Positions 44,321 through 54,067 of a stretch of 64,000 bases of DNA are shown one piece after another. Under the pieces are notes generated by a model. The model saw only the letters and a list, made by a program, of their open reading frames with translations, was not told the DNA's origin and ran no database searches. The position numbers and the translations under genes are program-made. Each line of letters opens with the position of its first letter. The stretch's first letter is position 1. The DNA is from Burkholderia sp. BCC1644 (GTDB taxonomy: Bacteria > Pseudomonadota > Gammaproteobacteria > Burkholderiales > Burkholderiaceae), in assembly GCF_902833225.1 (NCBI RefSeq), contig NZ_CADFEI010000029.1:1-64000 (forward strand), given 5' to 3'.

Positions 44321-44887
44321 TTAATCTAAGTTGACATCCAAAATAGTAATTCGATAATCCATAAAATGGAATTTTTAAAGTGCTGGGCGCCAACTAACTC
44401 CTGCTTGAGTATAAACGCGAGCTGCTATCGGGCACCACCTGTCCGCGTTCGCACTTGCAGGCGCGGATGAGTGTTCGGAATTTGTCGCACACGTGCGGCG
44501 TTCTCGCGCATCGCCACGGCACCAGCTATGCGGCCGTTTGACTACAGCCACATTGCGACGTGTGGTGTAAGGGACTTCGTCAACGGGGCAACGTTCACGA
44601 AACTAGTTGCGGCGTCTCGGCGCTTCGGCTGCGCTTTGCGCGAAGCATCGGCCGACATCGCAACACTCTCAGTGGATTGAGGCTGTACGTAATGACCTAG
44701 TAATCAAGCACGGGTTAAGCAACATCGGGCGGGACTAACGCGTCTTGTGGTAATCGCGTCGCGCTTACGGAACTCGCGCGACCGAGCATCTTTTCGCAGA
44801 GAGGGCTCAGCTCGGGACCGGTAGCAAACTTGCCGCCAGCGTGCCTGCCTTGGTTGTCGTCTCGAAAAGAGCCGCTTGTGGCATCAG
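44321..44887. other. Intergenic, no clear gene
   Basis: About 570 bases between the aminotransferase and the LysR gene. A minus-strand frame (44715-44954) reads GGKFATGPELSPLCEKMLGR, which looks protein-like, but I cannot assign it. It may be a relic. Confidence 0.35.
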
Positions 44888-45808
44888 TTATTCGATGTCC
44901 CTGCGCGCTTCGGGTAACTGAGCAAGCGATGTGTCCAGCGTTCGCGAAATGCACTCACGTAGTGAGCGAACTGCGGGATTTCGATTTCCCTTCACGCTGA
45001 CAAGTGCGAGTGCGCTGCGCGGCGCATCTTTCAGTGGTACGTATCGAACACCAGGATGCGAGAATAGCCTCGTTGCACTCAAGGGAAACGTGTCACATGC
45101 ACCGCTATATGCAACGGCGGCGAGACTCTCTGGTATGGACTGAACAAACGCGCCAACGCGAGTTTGTTCATGCCATTCCGGTTCCAGGCACCAGTACGAG
45201 GCCCATTCGGACGGTGCCCCGGCCGCTGCTACGGCAAATGGTTGCCCGAAGAGATCGGAAACCTCCAAAAGAGACGCGCGCGCCATCGGGTGATCTGCTG
45301 GTACGACCGCGACCCGGGGCTCGTTGTACATCACGTTGAATTCCAGCCGGTCGTCATTGATCGGCAATCGCAAGAGTGCTGCATCAACGCGTCCGCTGAT
45401 TAGTGCCTGAACTTGATTCGTCATTGTAAGTTCGGTGCAGACCAGCCGAACTGTAGGATTGGTATGTCTAAACATGTCCAAGATCAGGTGCGTAAGCTCG
45501 CCGGCCGCCTCGCCGAAGAAACCAAGCTTTAAGACACTCCGGCTTCGTTCCGCGATCGCCCGGCACTCGATAATCGTGTTCGACATGTCGCCAAGAATCT
45601 CGCGGGCGCGCTCGATGAAGCTTTTCCCTGCGTCAGTAAGCTCAACTCTGCGGTTTGTTCGCTCGAAGATCGCGAATCCGAGTTCCGACTCGAGCTTCGC
45701 GATTTGTGCGCTCAGTCCCGACTGAGCCACGTTTTCAATCTCCGCCGCCTTGCCAAAGTGCAAGGTCTCGGCGAGGCGTATTGCCAACAAAAGCTGTCGC
45801 GTATCCAT
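44888..45808 (-). CDS. LysR-family transcriptional regulator
   Basis: A 306-aa LysR regulator. The HTH is at residues 1-60 (LLLAIRLAETLHFGKAAEIE, AQSGLSAQIAKLESELGFAI). The substrate-binding domain follows (VLKLGFFGEAAGELTHLILD). The start is set at MDTRQLLLA; an ATG 21 nt upstream is possible. It is divergent from the APC permease gene, the classical LysR arrangement, so that permease is its likely target. Confidence 0.9.
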   Translation of the reverse strand: MDTRQLLLAIRLAETLHFGKAAEIENVAQSGLSAQIAKLESELGFAIFERTNRRVELTDAGKSFIERAREILGDMSNTIIECRAIAERSRSVLKLGFFGEAAGELTHLILDMFRHTNPTVRLVCTELTMTNQVQALISGRVDAALLRLPINDDRLEFNVMYNEPRVAVVPADHPMARASLLEVSDLFGQPFAVAAAGAPSEWASYWCLEPEWHEQTRVGAFVQSIPESLAAVAYSGACDTFPLSATRLFSHPGVRYVPLKDAPRSALALVSVKGNRNPAVRSLRECISRTLDTSLAQLPEARRDIE

Positions 45809-46096
45809 GGAGCACGCCCTGCCATTCACCGCAGGCTCTCTAAAGTTAGGGTGCGAACACTGTCAGTGCACCATACAACAATGGTACCAAAGGTCTGCGC
45901 AGTCCCACACGCTGATCGCAACGATCTTGGAAGTGGCTTCCGAAGGCGGCTGCGGAGCGCGGTGCCCCTGATGCTCGCGGATTCGATCACCAAACGCGAT
46001 TGAATGATCAGTAAGGACTCGTTGCTGGACACAATGTGCAGGCCAATAATCACCGAACGCTATTTGCACAAGAACTAATCTGACTGGAGTGGGATC

Positions 46097-47524
46097 ATGG
46101 ATCGAGAGAAGTCGACAGGGCAGTTAAAGGCGTCTTCGTTGGGTATCGCGGACATCGTGTTCTTCGTTGTGGCCGCTGCCGCTCCCCTCGGGGCGACATT
46201 GGGAGCCGGTCCAGCTGTATTTTCTATGGGCGGAAATGCTGCCCCGGGGCTGTACTTCATCGCATCTTGCATTCTTCTGCTTTTTGCTGTTGGGTTTGCC
46301 GCAATGAGTAGATACGTGGTTAGTGCCGGGGGGTTTGCTGAACTCGTCAGTCGCGGGCTAGGCAAGCACGCGGGCAACGCGGCCGCCGGCGTAGCGCTAC
46401 TGGCGTACGTGTGTATGTTGATCGGTATTTACGCCCAGTTTGCCGCGTTTGGTGCCGACACGATCAAGTCGTTTACTGGCCTCGAACTCGACTGGCGAAT
46501 GCTTGCGTTCGTAGCTGTCGCTATGACCGGCGTGCTTGGCTACATGGACATCAACCTCTCTGCACGGGTCCTCGGAGTGTTGATGATCCTCGAGGTCCTG
46601 ATCCTCGTCATTTTCGATGGCGCTGTCCTCGTAAAGACGGGGGGACACGCGAATGATCTACAAATTTTCTCGGCAACGACACTCAAGTCTTCCGGCATAG
46701 GTACCGCTCTCATGTTCGCGTTTTCCTGCTTCGTAGGCTTTGAGTCAACCACGATTTATGGTGAGGAAGCGCGGAATCCTCAGCGAACGATTCCGGGTGC
46801 GACTTATATTGCGATCGGCTTGATTGGCGTCTTTTACACACTGACGATGTGGTGTCTCGCACTTGCATACTCTGGACAAAATATCCAGCACGAGGCTACC
46901 GCTAATCCCATCACTTTCGTCTTTACGGCAAATACGCGATTTGTTGGTGAATGGTCGACTCAGGCAATGCAAGTACTCGTCCTTACGAGCGTGTTCGCGG
47001 TGCTGCTGTCGTTCCACAACGCGCTTTGCCGGTACTTCTTTGCGCTCGCGCGTGTAAATTTCCTACCTGCGCCTCTAACCAAGATCCATCGGCGTCACGG
47101 CAGCCCGCATGCTGCAAGCGTCGTGTTGACGATATCCTGTACAGCGGTCCTTGCCGCTTTCATGTTTGGCAAAGCTGACCCCGTGCAAGTCATTTACATG
47201 TGGATGGTTGCACTTGGCACGCTGGGTGTTTTGGTCTTGCAAACGCTCGGTGCTGCCGGCGTCATTGGATACTTCGCCCGCACTGGGAAACGCATGCTCT
47301 GGCAAGGCTTCATCGCCCCAGCATTCGGCGGTCTTGGGCTGCTTGTTGTCGTAATTATCGCAGTCACTAATTTTGGATCTCTAAGTGGAACGACGGAAGG
47401 TCTTTCAACTCAGCTGCCGTGGTTAGTGCTTGTCGCCGCTGTCGTTGGCATTGCAAATGGTTTTTTCAAGAGATATGGGAATGAACAAAACGATGAAATA
47501 TTGAGCCAGTCTCAATCTCACTGA
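46097..47524 (+). CDS. APC-family permease (second)
   Basis: A 475-aa permease with about 12 helices. SLGIADIVFFVVAAAAPLGA opens the family pattern. CFVGFESTTIYGEEARNPQR and TIPGATY form the TM6-7 signature, and LLSFHNALCRYFFALARV follows. It is related to the permease at 25721-27160 and has a truncated copy at 29198-29380. GGAGTGGG precedes the ATG. It faces the LysR gene across a 288-bp gap. Confidence 0.92.
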   Translation: MDREKSTGQLKASSLGIADIVFFVVAAAAPLGATLGAGPAVFSMGGNAAPGLYFIASCILLLFAVGFAAMSRYVVSAGGFAELVSRGLGKHAGNAAAGVALLAYVCMLIGIYAQFAAFGADTIKSFTGLELDWRMLAFVAVAMTGVLGYMDINLSARVLGVLMILEVLILVIFDGAVLVKTGGHANDLQIFSATTLKSSGIGTALMFAFSCFVGFESTTIYGEEARNPQRTIPGATYIAIGLIGVFYTLTMWCLALAYSGQNIQHEATANPITFVFTANTRFVGEWSTQAMQVLVLTSVFAVLLSFHNALCRYFFALARVNFLPAPLTKIHRRHGSPHAASVVLTISCTAVLAAFMFGKADPVQVIYMWMVALGTLGVLVLQTLGAAGVIGYFARTGKRMLWQGFIAPAFGGLGLLVVVIIAVTNFGSLSGTTEGLSTQLPWLVLVAAVVGIANGFFKRYGNEQNDEILSQSQSH

Positions 47525-47670
47525 AGCAGTAGAGGGCGATGAAAATCAAAGGCCCACTGAGCGAGTTCGATCGCCGTCACATCGTACTAAAGACGGCCTC
47601 GTCGAGCGGATCTGGAGCGGCCCTACGTATCTGACGACACGAAGACTCTCTCAAAATAAGGGATAGTCTT

Positions 47671-47958
47671 GTGCCTATCAGTAAGCCTGGTCATTACGTG
47701 GAAAGCATCGAAATTCTGACCGAGCCGGAGCGCCGCCGTCGGCGCACGGCGCAGGAAAAAATCGACATCGTGCAAGAGACACTGGAGCCGGGAGTATCGG
47801 TGTCGGCCGTAGCGTGTCGGCACGGCGTCAACGCCAACCAGGTGTTCGGCTGGCGCAAGCAATACCGGGAAGGCAGTCTGGCGGTGGTGAAGGCAGGTGA
47901 ATCTGTTGTACCCGCATCTGAACTGGCCGCCGCCATCAAGGAAATCAAGGAACTCTAA
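47671..47958 (+). pseudogene. IS2-type orfA with premature stop
   Basis: The 95 codons read IEILTEPERRRRRTAQEKID and VSAVACRHGVNANQVFGWRK (HTH_Tnp_1), to KEIKEL and then TAA. In the same frame the family sequence goes on: RLRGKKTLEVEILKEAVDWG. The split element has CAA (Gln) at this place (RELQRMLGKK), so one C-to-T change made the stop. The leucine-zipper part needed for OrfA-OrfAB pairing is lost. Confidence 0.8.
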
Positions 47959-48067
47959 CGGCTACGCGGGAAGAAGACGCTGGAGGTGGAAATCCTAAAA
48001 GAAGCCGTGGATTGGGGGCGATCAAAAGACCCGATTGCGTGCTCGCCCTTGCTGCCAGGGGCGACCG

Positions 48068-48904
48068 ATGAAGACGGTCTGCGAAGTTCTCGGCGTGGCG
48101 CGCTCTGCTGTGGTGGTGAAGCGGGTTCGCTCATCTGACTGGCGCGATGGTCGCCGTACCCGCGAGACTGATGACACTGGGCTGGTCGACGAAATTCTGG
48201 GGCATGTGGCGCATCTGCCGACCTACGGCTATCGGCGTGTCTGGGCGCTGCTGCGCAGTAGTCGAGAACAGACCGGCGCACCGCGCATCAACGCGAAGCG
48301 GGTGTGTCGGGTGATGCACGAGCACAAGTTGCTGCTGTGCCGCTCCGGCGTGCGGCGAGACAAGCGGCGCCATGACGGTAGCGTTGCGGTAGAGCGCAGT
48401 AACACCCGCTGGTGCTCCGATGGCTTCGAGTTCCGGTGCGACGACGGCACGCCGCTGGGCGTCACGTTCGCGCTGGACTGCTGCGACCGGGAGGCAATTA
48501 GCTGGGCGGCGACCACCGGCGGACATAACGGTGACGTTGTGCGCAACGTAATGCTGGCCGCCGTCGAACAGCGCTTCGGCACCACGCAGGCCGCGCAACC
48601 CATTGAATGGCTGTCGGACAACGGCTCGGCCTACATCGACCATCACACGCGCAGCTTCGCTCGCGAACTGGGCCTTGAGCCGCTGACCACACCGATACGT
48701 TCATCGCAGAGCGATGGCATGGCCGAATCGTTCGTGAAGACCATGAAGCACAATTACGTCGCCTATATGGATAAGCCTGACGCACCGACGGCGCTCTCGC
48801 GTCTGGCTATCGCGTTTGAACATTACAATGAGCGCCATCCACATAAAGCCCTGAAATACCGCCGGCCTCGCGAGTTTAGGCGTGCTGCGGTATCATCAAC
48901 GTAA
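48068..48904 (+). CDS. IS2-type orfB (DDE integrase)
   Basis: A 278-aa OrfB starting at MKTVCEVLGVARSAVVVKRV. The rve core has Asp in WCSDGFEFRCDDG and EWLSDNGSAY and the catalytic Glu in DGMAESFVKTMKHNY, so the triad is intact. In this group the active enzyme is an OrfA-OrfB frameshift fusion, which the stop in orfA would prevent. Confidence 0.9.
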   Translation: MKTVCEVLGVARSAVVVKRVRSSDWRDGRRTRETDDTGLVDEILGHVAHLPTYGYRRVWALLRSSREQTGAPRINAKRVCRVMHEHKLLLCRSGVRRDKRRHDGSVAVERSNTRWCSDGFEFRCDDGTPLGVTFALDCCDREAISWAATTGGHNGDVVRNVMLAAVEQRFGTTQAAQPIEWLSDNGSAYIDHHTRSFARELGLEPLTTPIRSSQSDGMAESFVKTMKHNYVAYMDKPDAPTALSRLAIAFEHYNERHPHKALKYRRPREFRRAAVSST

Positions 48905-48941
48905 CGATGTCTGCGTGTCCTGAGTTACAGGGGCAACTCCA

Positions 48942-49576
48942 GGCCCGCCGATGTGGGCTGATATATCGCAGAGCAACTGACATCTGTGGTCGCGCATCCT
49001 CGCGTCGGTGAAAATTGCAAAGTGGGGCTCGGCATCGCTCTTGAACTCGTGACCGACAAGGAAGCACGCTATCTGTTGCCGGCTATGGCATCGGCCGAAC
49101 CCGACACTGTTGGCGACGAGACCGCTCACGCGAAGCGAGTTGCGCGCCTTTGTAGTCGAGAAAGGTATGGGTGGCAGTTTTGCGGTGCTGGAGCATGGCG
49201 ACATCTGCGGGCTTTAAGCGTATTGCCGCTTTATGAACTCTGTCACGATTGGTTAAATGACATGTTATGCTCGTCTGAGAGGCGCAAATCGACAACGCTA
49301 CTGAAGATTGCGCGCATCATGTCACGCTCAAGCAGATCCTGCGTTTCTTACGGTATGTGCAATGGCGCATACAGGGTGCATCCCACCACCGCCCGAGCGC
49401 TGCCGAGCCGAGGTATCCTAGCTTGTGTCCGGCAAGCTCAGCATCCAGCGCACGTCGATCGACTCGAAATGATGGAGTCGGACCCACAAAAGACGTGGTG
49501 TCGCTTGTCTTCTTGCGTTGACTTAGCCTTGCTGCCAATCTTCCGCTTTTAGCGCAATGCATCAACGGGAGCCTGA
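48942..49576. other. Possible aminotransferase relic, otherwise empty
   Basis: A plus-strand piece at about 48980-49090 reads VVAHPRVGENCKVGLGIALE and LVTDKEARYLLPA, which resembles the C-terminal region of class III aminotransferases (compare GKGLMLALDLVTDKASR at 22608-23972). It starts right after the IS2-type right end. The rest of the gap shows no gene. Confidence 0.35.
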
Positions 49577-50851
49577 ATGAATCGAACGTCCGCACCCGAG
49601 TCGATGAGCGGTAACGTACTCACACAACTGCAACTGGCCCGTGAGCATTTTGGTGACGGTGGGCAACTGCCCGATGAGTTGACACCGAATTTGCTACCTG
49701 AGTCCGTGGCGCGCTCGTGGGTGCGTTCCCGGGACGCGGGTTTGGTGCCAGGTCAGGCGCCTGAATACGAATTGCTCAGCGGCACACGCAGTACACTTGA
49801 AACGCCTGATGATCGACGTCTGTATAGCTGTATCGTTGATGAAATCGAGCAGCTTTGGGACGCGTTTGGCGGCGATAGCTGGACGATCTTCTGCGCGAAT
49901 GCACACGGTACGGTGATCCATGCGCGCCGTAGCCCGGGATGTGATGACGCTTTGATCCGGCCGATTGTCGCTGGCCGACGTATTCTCGAATCCCATCTCG
50001 GCACGACGGCACCGAGCTGCGTGCTCCACGAGGGGGCTGAAGCGACGATAACCTGCGGTCAGCACTACCTCAACGATTTCGAGCATGTGTCGTGTCTTGC
50101 CGTGCCCCTTTTTGGGCTGCATGGCGAGGTGGTAGGCGCGCTGGATATCACAGGCACTGGCCAGCGCGATTTGGCGCAAATACGTGAACAATTCCGGCTC
50201 GCGGCATTAGCCGCTGAGCAGCGCCTATTCGCAACATTGCGCGGTTGCCATCTTCTGCGTGTGCATCATGATTCTCGTTGGCTCGCAACTCCCCTCTCGG
50301 GGGTGCTCGCGGTCGAGGAGGATGGTTGTCTGCGCGCTGCGAGCCGTATGGCGCGTCGCATGCTCTCGTTGCCGCAAAACGTATCTGTTGGTCGGCTCAC
50401 GCTGCGCGACCTGTTCAGCGATGCGCCGACCACTCTCCTAAGCCGAGTGCTGAGGCCGCAACGCGGTCCTCAACGCATTTGTTGCGCAGACGGTACTCAC
50501 TTGTGGGTCCTTTATGCGCGTGGGCCGCTTAATCGCAGCACAGCGCGTCGCATGAATTCGGATTTCACGGTGGAAGATCTGGAGGCCGAATCCGTGCTTT
50601 CCGGCAACGCCGAGCCCAGCTTGCAGAGAGGCGGAGAAAGCCTCGAGGAAAAAATGCTCGGAGCTGTTCAGCAAGCTATGCGTGACCATAACGGCAACGT
50701 TGCCGCGGTGGCGCGGCAATTGCGAATCTCTCGTACAACTGTCTATGCGCGGTTGCACCGCTTACGCGAGCTTGGCATGCTGGCGGTGGAAGGCGGAGTG
50801 GTGGCAGAACTTCAATCTGGCGACAAAAGCTCATCGAAACTACGCTTGTAG
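49577..50851 (+). CDS. GAF-Fis transcriptional regulator without AAA+ domain
   Basis: A 424-aa regulator built like AcoR/DhaR but lacking the sigma-54 AAA+ core. Residues 1-70 hold the usual PESVARSWVRSRDAGLVPG stretch. A GAF sensor follows (IESHLGTTAPSCVLHEGAEA-type region, then VPLFGLHGEVVGALDITG) and a PAS-like segment. A Fis-type HTH ends the protein (GNVAAVARQLRISRTTVYAR). There is no Walker A and no GAFTGA, so it cannot drive sigma-54 opening by itself. The full version of this design is encoded at 59072-61042. Confidence 0.85.
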   Translation: MNRTSAPESMSGNVLTQLQLAREHFGDGGQLPDELTPNLLPESVARSWVRSRDAGLVPGQAPEYELLSGTRSTLETPDDRRLYSCIVDEIEQLWDAFGGDSWTIFCANAHGTVIHARRSPGCDDALIRPIVAGRRILESHLGTTAPSCVLHEGAEATITCGQHYLNDFEHVSCLAVPLFGLHGEVVGALDITGTGQRDLAQIREQFRLAALAAEQRLFATLRGCHLLRVHHDSRWLATPLSGVLAVEEDGCLRAASRMARRMLSLPQNVSVGRLTLRDLFSDAPTTLLSRVLRPQRGPQRICCADGTHLWVLYARGPLNRSTARRMNSDFTVEDLEAESVLSGNAEPSLQRGGESLEEKMLGAVQQAMRDHNGNVAAVARQLRISRTTVYARLHRLRELGMLAVEGGVVAELQSGDKSSSKLRL

Positions 50852-51246
50852 AGAAATGTACCTACTAGATCCGGTATTGTTGGTTATTGAGCAATGCCGT
50901 CTGTCCAGTCATTGCGGAGTGGGGGCAAGGAACGTCAACGTTTGGGTTCGATAGGACAGTTGTACAAGTGCTCCGAGGCGCCCCACTCGCTGGCTCAGTC
51001 GGTGCGAGGCAGAGTTGAATGACTGGCTCCGAACCTCCGCGTGCAACCGATGGTTTCCCGGCCCCCGGTGTTGACTACGACGGCAGGGTTGCTTCGGGCC
51101 GAGCATTGAAGGTGGATCACCTATCAGATCGCCCTTGGCGCGAGCACCACCCAGGCCTTGCGCGAGGGCGGCTCTGTGCCGATTTTAGCGGGTATGCTCG
51201 AAGTGGCGTTCGAAACTCAATATCCTAATTCATCGGATATACGGCG
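50852..51246. other. Intergenic, no gene seen
   Basis: About 400 bases between the GAF-Fis regulator and an AraC relic. No frame has family features, though the last part may be decayed AraC sequence. Confidence 0.4.
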
Positions 51247-51372
51247 ATGACGGTGGCGCAGATTCCCAACCTACTTGGGTTCTCCGAAGTAGCATACTTC
51301 TCGCGCTTTTTCCGCCGCCAGGAAGGCGTGAGTCCCAGGGAATTCCGACAGCGGCGGGGAAACTATCAATGA
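51247..51372 (+). pseudogene. AraC-family C-terminal relic
   Basis: About 41 codons read AQIPNLLGFSEVAYFSRFFR and RQEGVSPREFRQRR, the second HTH of an AraC regulator, down to a proper stop. The upstream 250 residues are not there in any frame. Confidence 0.75.
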
Positions 51373-51456
51373 GGCACTGTCCGAATCGCCCAGCATTATT
51401 CGTAGCGTGCCGTCGCTAGCGATTGACGCACACATGCATGGATGCCCAGTTTGGCT

Positions 51457-52224
51457 TTAAAAGCGGTAGCCAATCCCGACGAAAACTGCGATTGGGTCAC
51501 CGGTGATCTTGCTCGAGTTTGTCAGTGTCGTCTGACCCGTTTGTGATACTGCATTGAAGTGCGCATGCGTTACAAGCGGGAGATAGGTCGCGGATGCAGT
51601 CATATACCAGCGATCCGAAATCCGATATGACGCACCAACGGAAAATACGGGATTCCAAGAGTTGCTAAGCGACGCCTCGGCATGGCCGCCTGGGCCACCA
51701 AACTGCGTCAGCACGCCAGCAATGTTCGGGTTTAACTGGACCGCGGAGAACCATGTGTAGTTTAAGCCTGCTGCGACGAACGGGCGAAACCGGTTGTTTG
51801 CTGGGCCGAAAAAGTATTTCGCAAGAAGCATCGGTGCCCATGCGCGAGTCGTCGCGAACGGATGTAGATCACCCATTGGAAGCACCGGACCGCCAGAACC
51901 CAGTGGGGTTACGTTGCCTTGCGCATAGAGATTCAGTTTTGGAGGCACGCCCAGAACCGCTTCTAGCGCGACGTTGTCGGTGACGAAGTAGGAGAGGGTG
52001 AGTTCGGGAGTAACGACGTTATGTACTTGAGCATCTGTCCCTGCTGACGTGAAGGTTCCGTAAGGCGACTGACTTTGAAGTTCCGTGGAATGCGATCGTC
52101 CAAAATCGATCCAAGTTGGACCCAATGATGCGATAAAACTGCCCGAGCTTTGGGCGAACGCCATCGATGAAACCGACATTGCGAGCGCCATTGCCGGAAT
52201 AGTTGCTCTGAAACGCTTTGCCAT
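51457..52224 (-). CDS. OmpW-family outer-membrane protein
   Basis: A 255-aa eight-strand beta-barrel of the OmpW family. The signal peptide (ATIPAMALAMSVSSMAFA) is cut before QSSGSFIASLG. Typical stretches are TPELTLSYFVTDNVALEAVL, MLLAKYFFGPANNRFRPFVA, AGLNYTWFS and the terminal IAVFVGIGYRF. GGAGG stands 6 nt before the ATG. OmpW proteins pass small hydrophobic molecules, which would suit the catabolic content of the window. Confidence 0.92.
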   Translation of the reverse strand: MAKRFRATIPAMALAMSVSSMAFAQSSGSFIASLGPTWIDFGRSHSTELQSQSPYGTFTSAGTDAQVHNVVTPELTLSYFVTDNVALEAVLGVPPKLNLYAQGNVTPLGSGGPVLPMGDLHPFATTRAWAPMLLAKYFFGPANNRFRPFVAAGLNYTWFSAVQLNPNIAGVLTQFGGPGGHAEASLSNSWNPVFSVGASYRISDRWYMTASATYLPLVTHAHFNAVSQTGQTTLTNSSKITGDPIAVFVGIGYRF

Positions 52225-52792
52225 ACTTGCCTCCAATACTTCTTGATTGACGTGGATTTTTGCTCTTTTTGGCCTTGTACTTGTTTTGCTTATATTTTCG
52301 TGCGTGCTGCGCCGACGAGTTAATCCACATCGACCTCTGACTCGGTAATGCGATTTCACCGAAGGCTGCCTAACTCCGTCTCAGTACTGTCTGTGCCGCC
52401 GTACCTCGGTTGGGAATTTGCTATCGCTATCGGAGGCGTGGCGCGGTTAGATCAGTTGCTGGGCTGGCGGCTGCCGCTCGCGAGCATCTGAAGTTGACCG
52501 CGATGTGCGTCACCGTGATTGCAGTGTCGACAGCCAATTTCAAACCGTCTTGTCTGTCGGGGAACAGATCGTTGACGGTTCGTGCCATTGAGTTAGCGAG
52601 CCTGATTTGTGCGCGACATCAGAGCGATGTGTTCAGAGGCGCTCAAGCAAAGCGATCAGCAATCTGGCTGCCGTGAGCAACGTACTCTACGGATCAATTT
52701 CCGCAAGACAGTTGCGTATTTGGCTGGTAAGCGAAATGTGGGAGTCTCGTGCTGCGGGGTCAATGCAAGAGTGCCGGGGGCTACGTGTTTCG
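52225..52792. other. Intergenic, no gene seen
   Basis: Upstream region of the OmpW gene, AT-rich near 52260-52310. The remainder up to the IS110 end has only chance frames. Confidence 0.4.
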
Positions 52793-53935
52793 TCAGGCGT
52801 TAGGGGTTGACTTGGGTTGGTAAATGGTGCCGTCGCGCCGCACGGCAAACAGGACGTCGCAGCGTCGCCGTGCCAGTGCGATGAGCGCTTGGTTGTGGCG
52901 CTTGCCTTGCTGGATCTTGCGCGAGTTATAGACCCGTGAGACTGCGTCCCGTAAGACCGCGAAGGAGGAAAGGAACAAGGCGCGCTCGATCACCTTGTTG
53001 CCCCGTCTGGAGGGGTGTTCGCCATGGATCGACGAGTCTGAGCGCCGGGAGACCGGCGCGAGGTCAGCGTAGGCGGCCAGATGAGCAGCCGAAGCGAACG
53101 CTTTGTGTACGACTTCGGTCAGGAGTCTGGCGGCGGTCCTGACGCCGACTCCCGGCATGCTGGTCACGACCGGCCAAAGAGGGTGAGCAAGCACCAGCCG
53201 CTCGACTTCGGCGGCGATTTCGTCACGCTGCTTGCGCAAGGCCTCGAGTTGCTGGGTCAAGCGGGGCATGACGATGGTGGCAGCCTGCGTGCCGGGCATG
53301 ATCACGGCTTGCTCGTTCAGCGCTTGAACGATTTCGGTCGCCAAGTTCTTACCCATGCGCGGTGCGAGCTTGGTCAGGCGGTTGGCGAGCGTCTTCTCGC
53401 TGGCAGCGGCGAGCGCGCTTGGGGATGGGTAGCGCTCAAGCAGATCGAGTACTGCCGGATGGTCGAGGCGCGGTCCGAGAACGCGTTCGAGCGCTGGATG
53501 GATCTGGGTGAGCAGGCCGCGAATGCGGTTACTGGTTTGAGTGGCTTGGGCTGCAAAATCATTGTCGAAGCCGCACAGCATGGTGAACTCGGCTAGCTGC
53601 TCGCCGGCCAGCCGAAGCGAGCGCAGCGTATGTGGCATCGAGCGGGCGGCTTCGACAATGATCGCGGCATCGCGGGCGTCGGTCTTGGCTTCACCTGCCT
53701 GCAGATCGGCGATGCGACGCATGGCCAGTCCAGGCAGATTGGCGACGAGTACGCCTTCGCCGTGGGCAACGGCTAATGGAAGGGCGCCAATGGTGGAGGG
53801 CTGATAGACGACGAATAGGAGTCGACCGTGAGTTTTGAGTTCGGCGATGAGGGCACGCAGCTTGGCCTCGTCGCTGGCTAGTGCCTTGTTGTACAGACGC
53901 TTGCCGTTTCGATCAAGCGCGACGGCGGCCGTTCT
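52793..53935 (-). pseudogene. IS110-family transposase, 5'-truncated
   Basis: About 375 codons run in frame from AVALDRNGKRLYNKALASDE near 53935 through GRLLFVVYQPSTIGALPLAV and AKTDARDAAIIVEAARSM to TSMPGVGVRTAARLLTEVVH and DVLFAVRRDGTIYQP. The first ~15-20 residues, with the first catalytic Asp (GIDV-type motif), are replaced by unrelated sequence, so the enzyme should be dead. Its 3' end has a sister fragment at 28899. Confidence 0.82.
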
Positions 53936-54067
53936 TGAATTGCCGCGCGTCGACCACCGTTGCTACTGCAGCCGATGCTGTGAGCCGGCCGACGCCGCAT
54001 ACGCCATGCATCGTTGGGCTTGTGGGTCGTGAGCGGCTTTGCGTGCCGGCTGTTACTCAGTCTCACA

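Larger units (their letters stand above)
47613..48941 (+). mobile_element. IS2-type IS3-family element (1329 bp)
   Basis: The ends TGGAGCGGCCCTA (left, 47613) and the inverse of TGGAGTTGCCCCTG (right, ending 48941) match those of the split element at 29381-33518. orfA is at 47671-47958 and orfB at 48068-48904. No 5-bp target repeat is visible (GGATC left, GGCCC right), which suggests a later deletion beside it. Confidence 0.87.

Noticed and set aside
47608..48946. Target-site duplications flanking the two IS2-type elements
   Set aside because: Left and right 5-bp flanks differ (GGATC/GGCCC here; also unlike at 29381/33518), so no duplication can be claimed.
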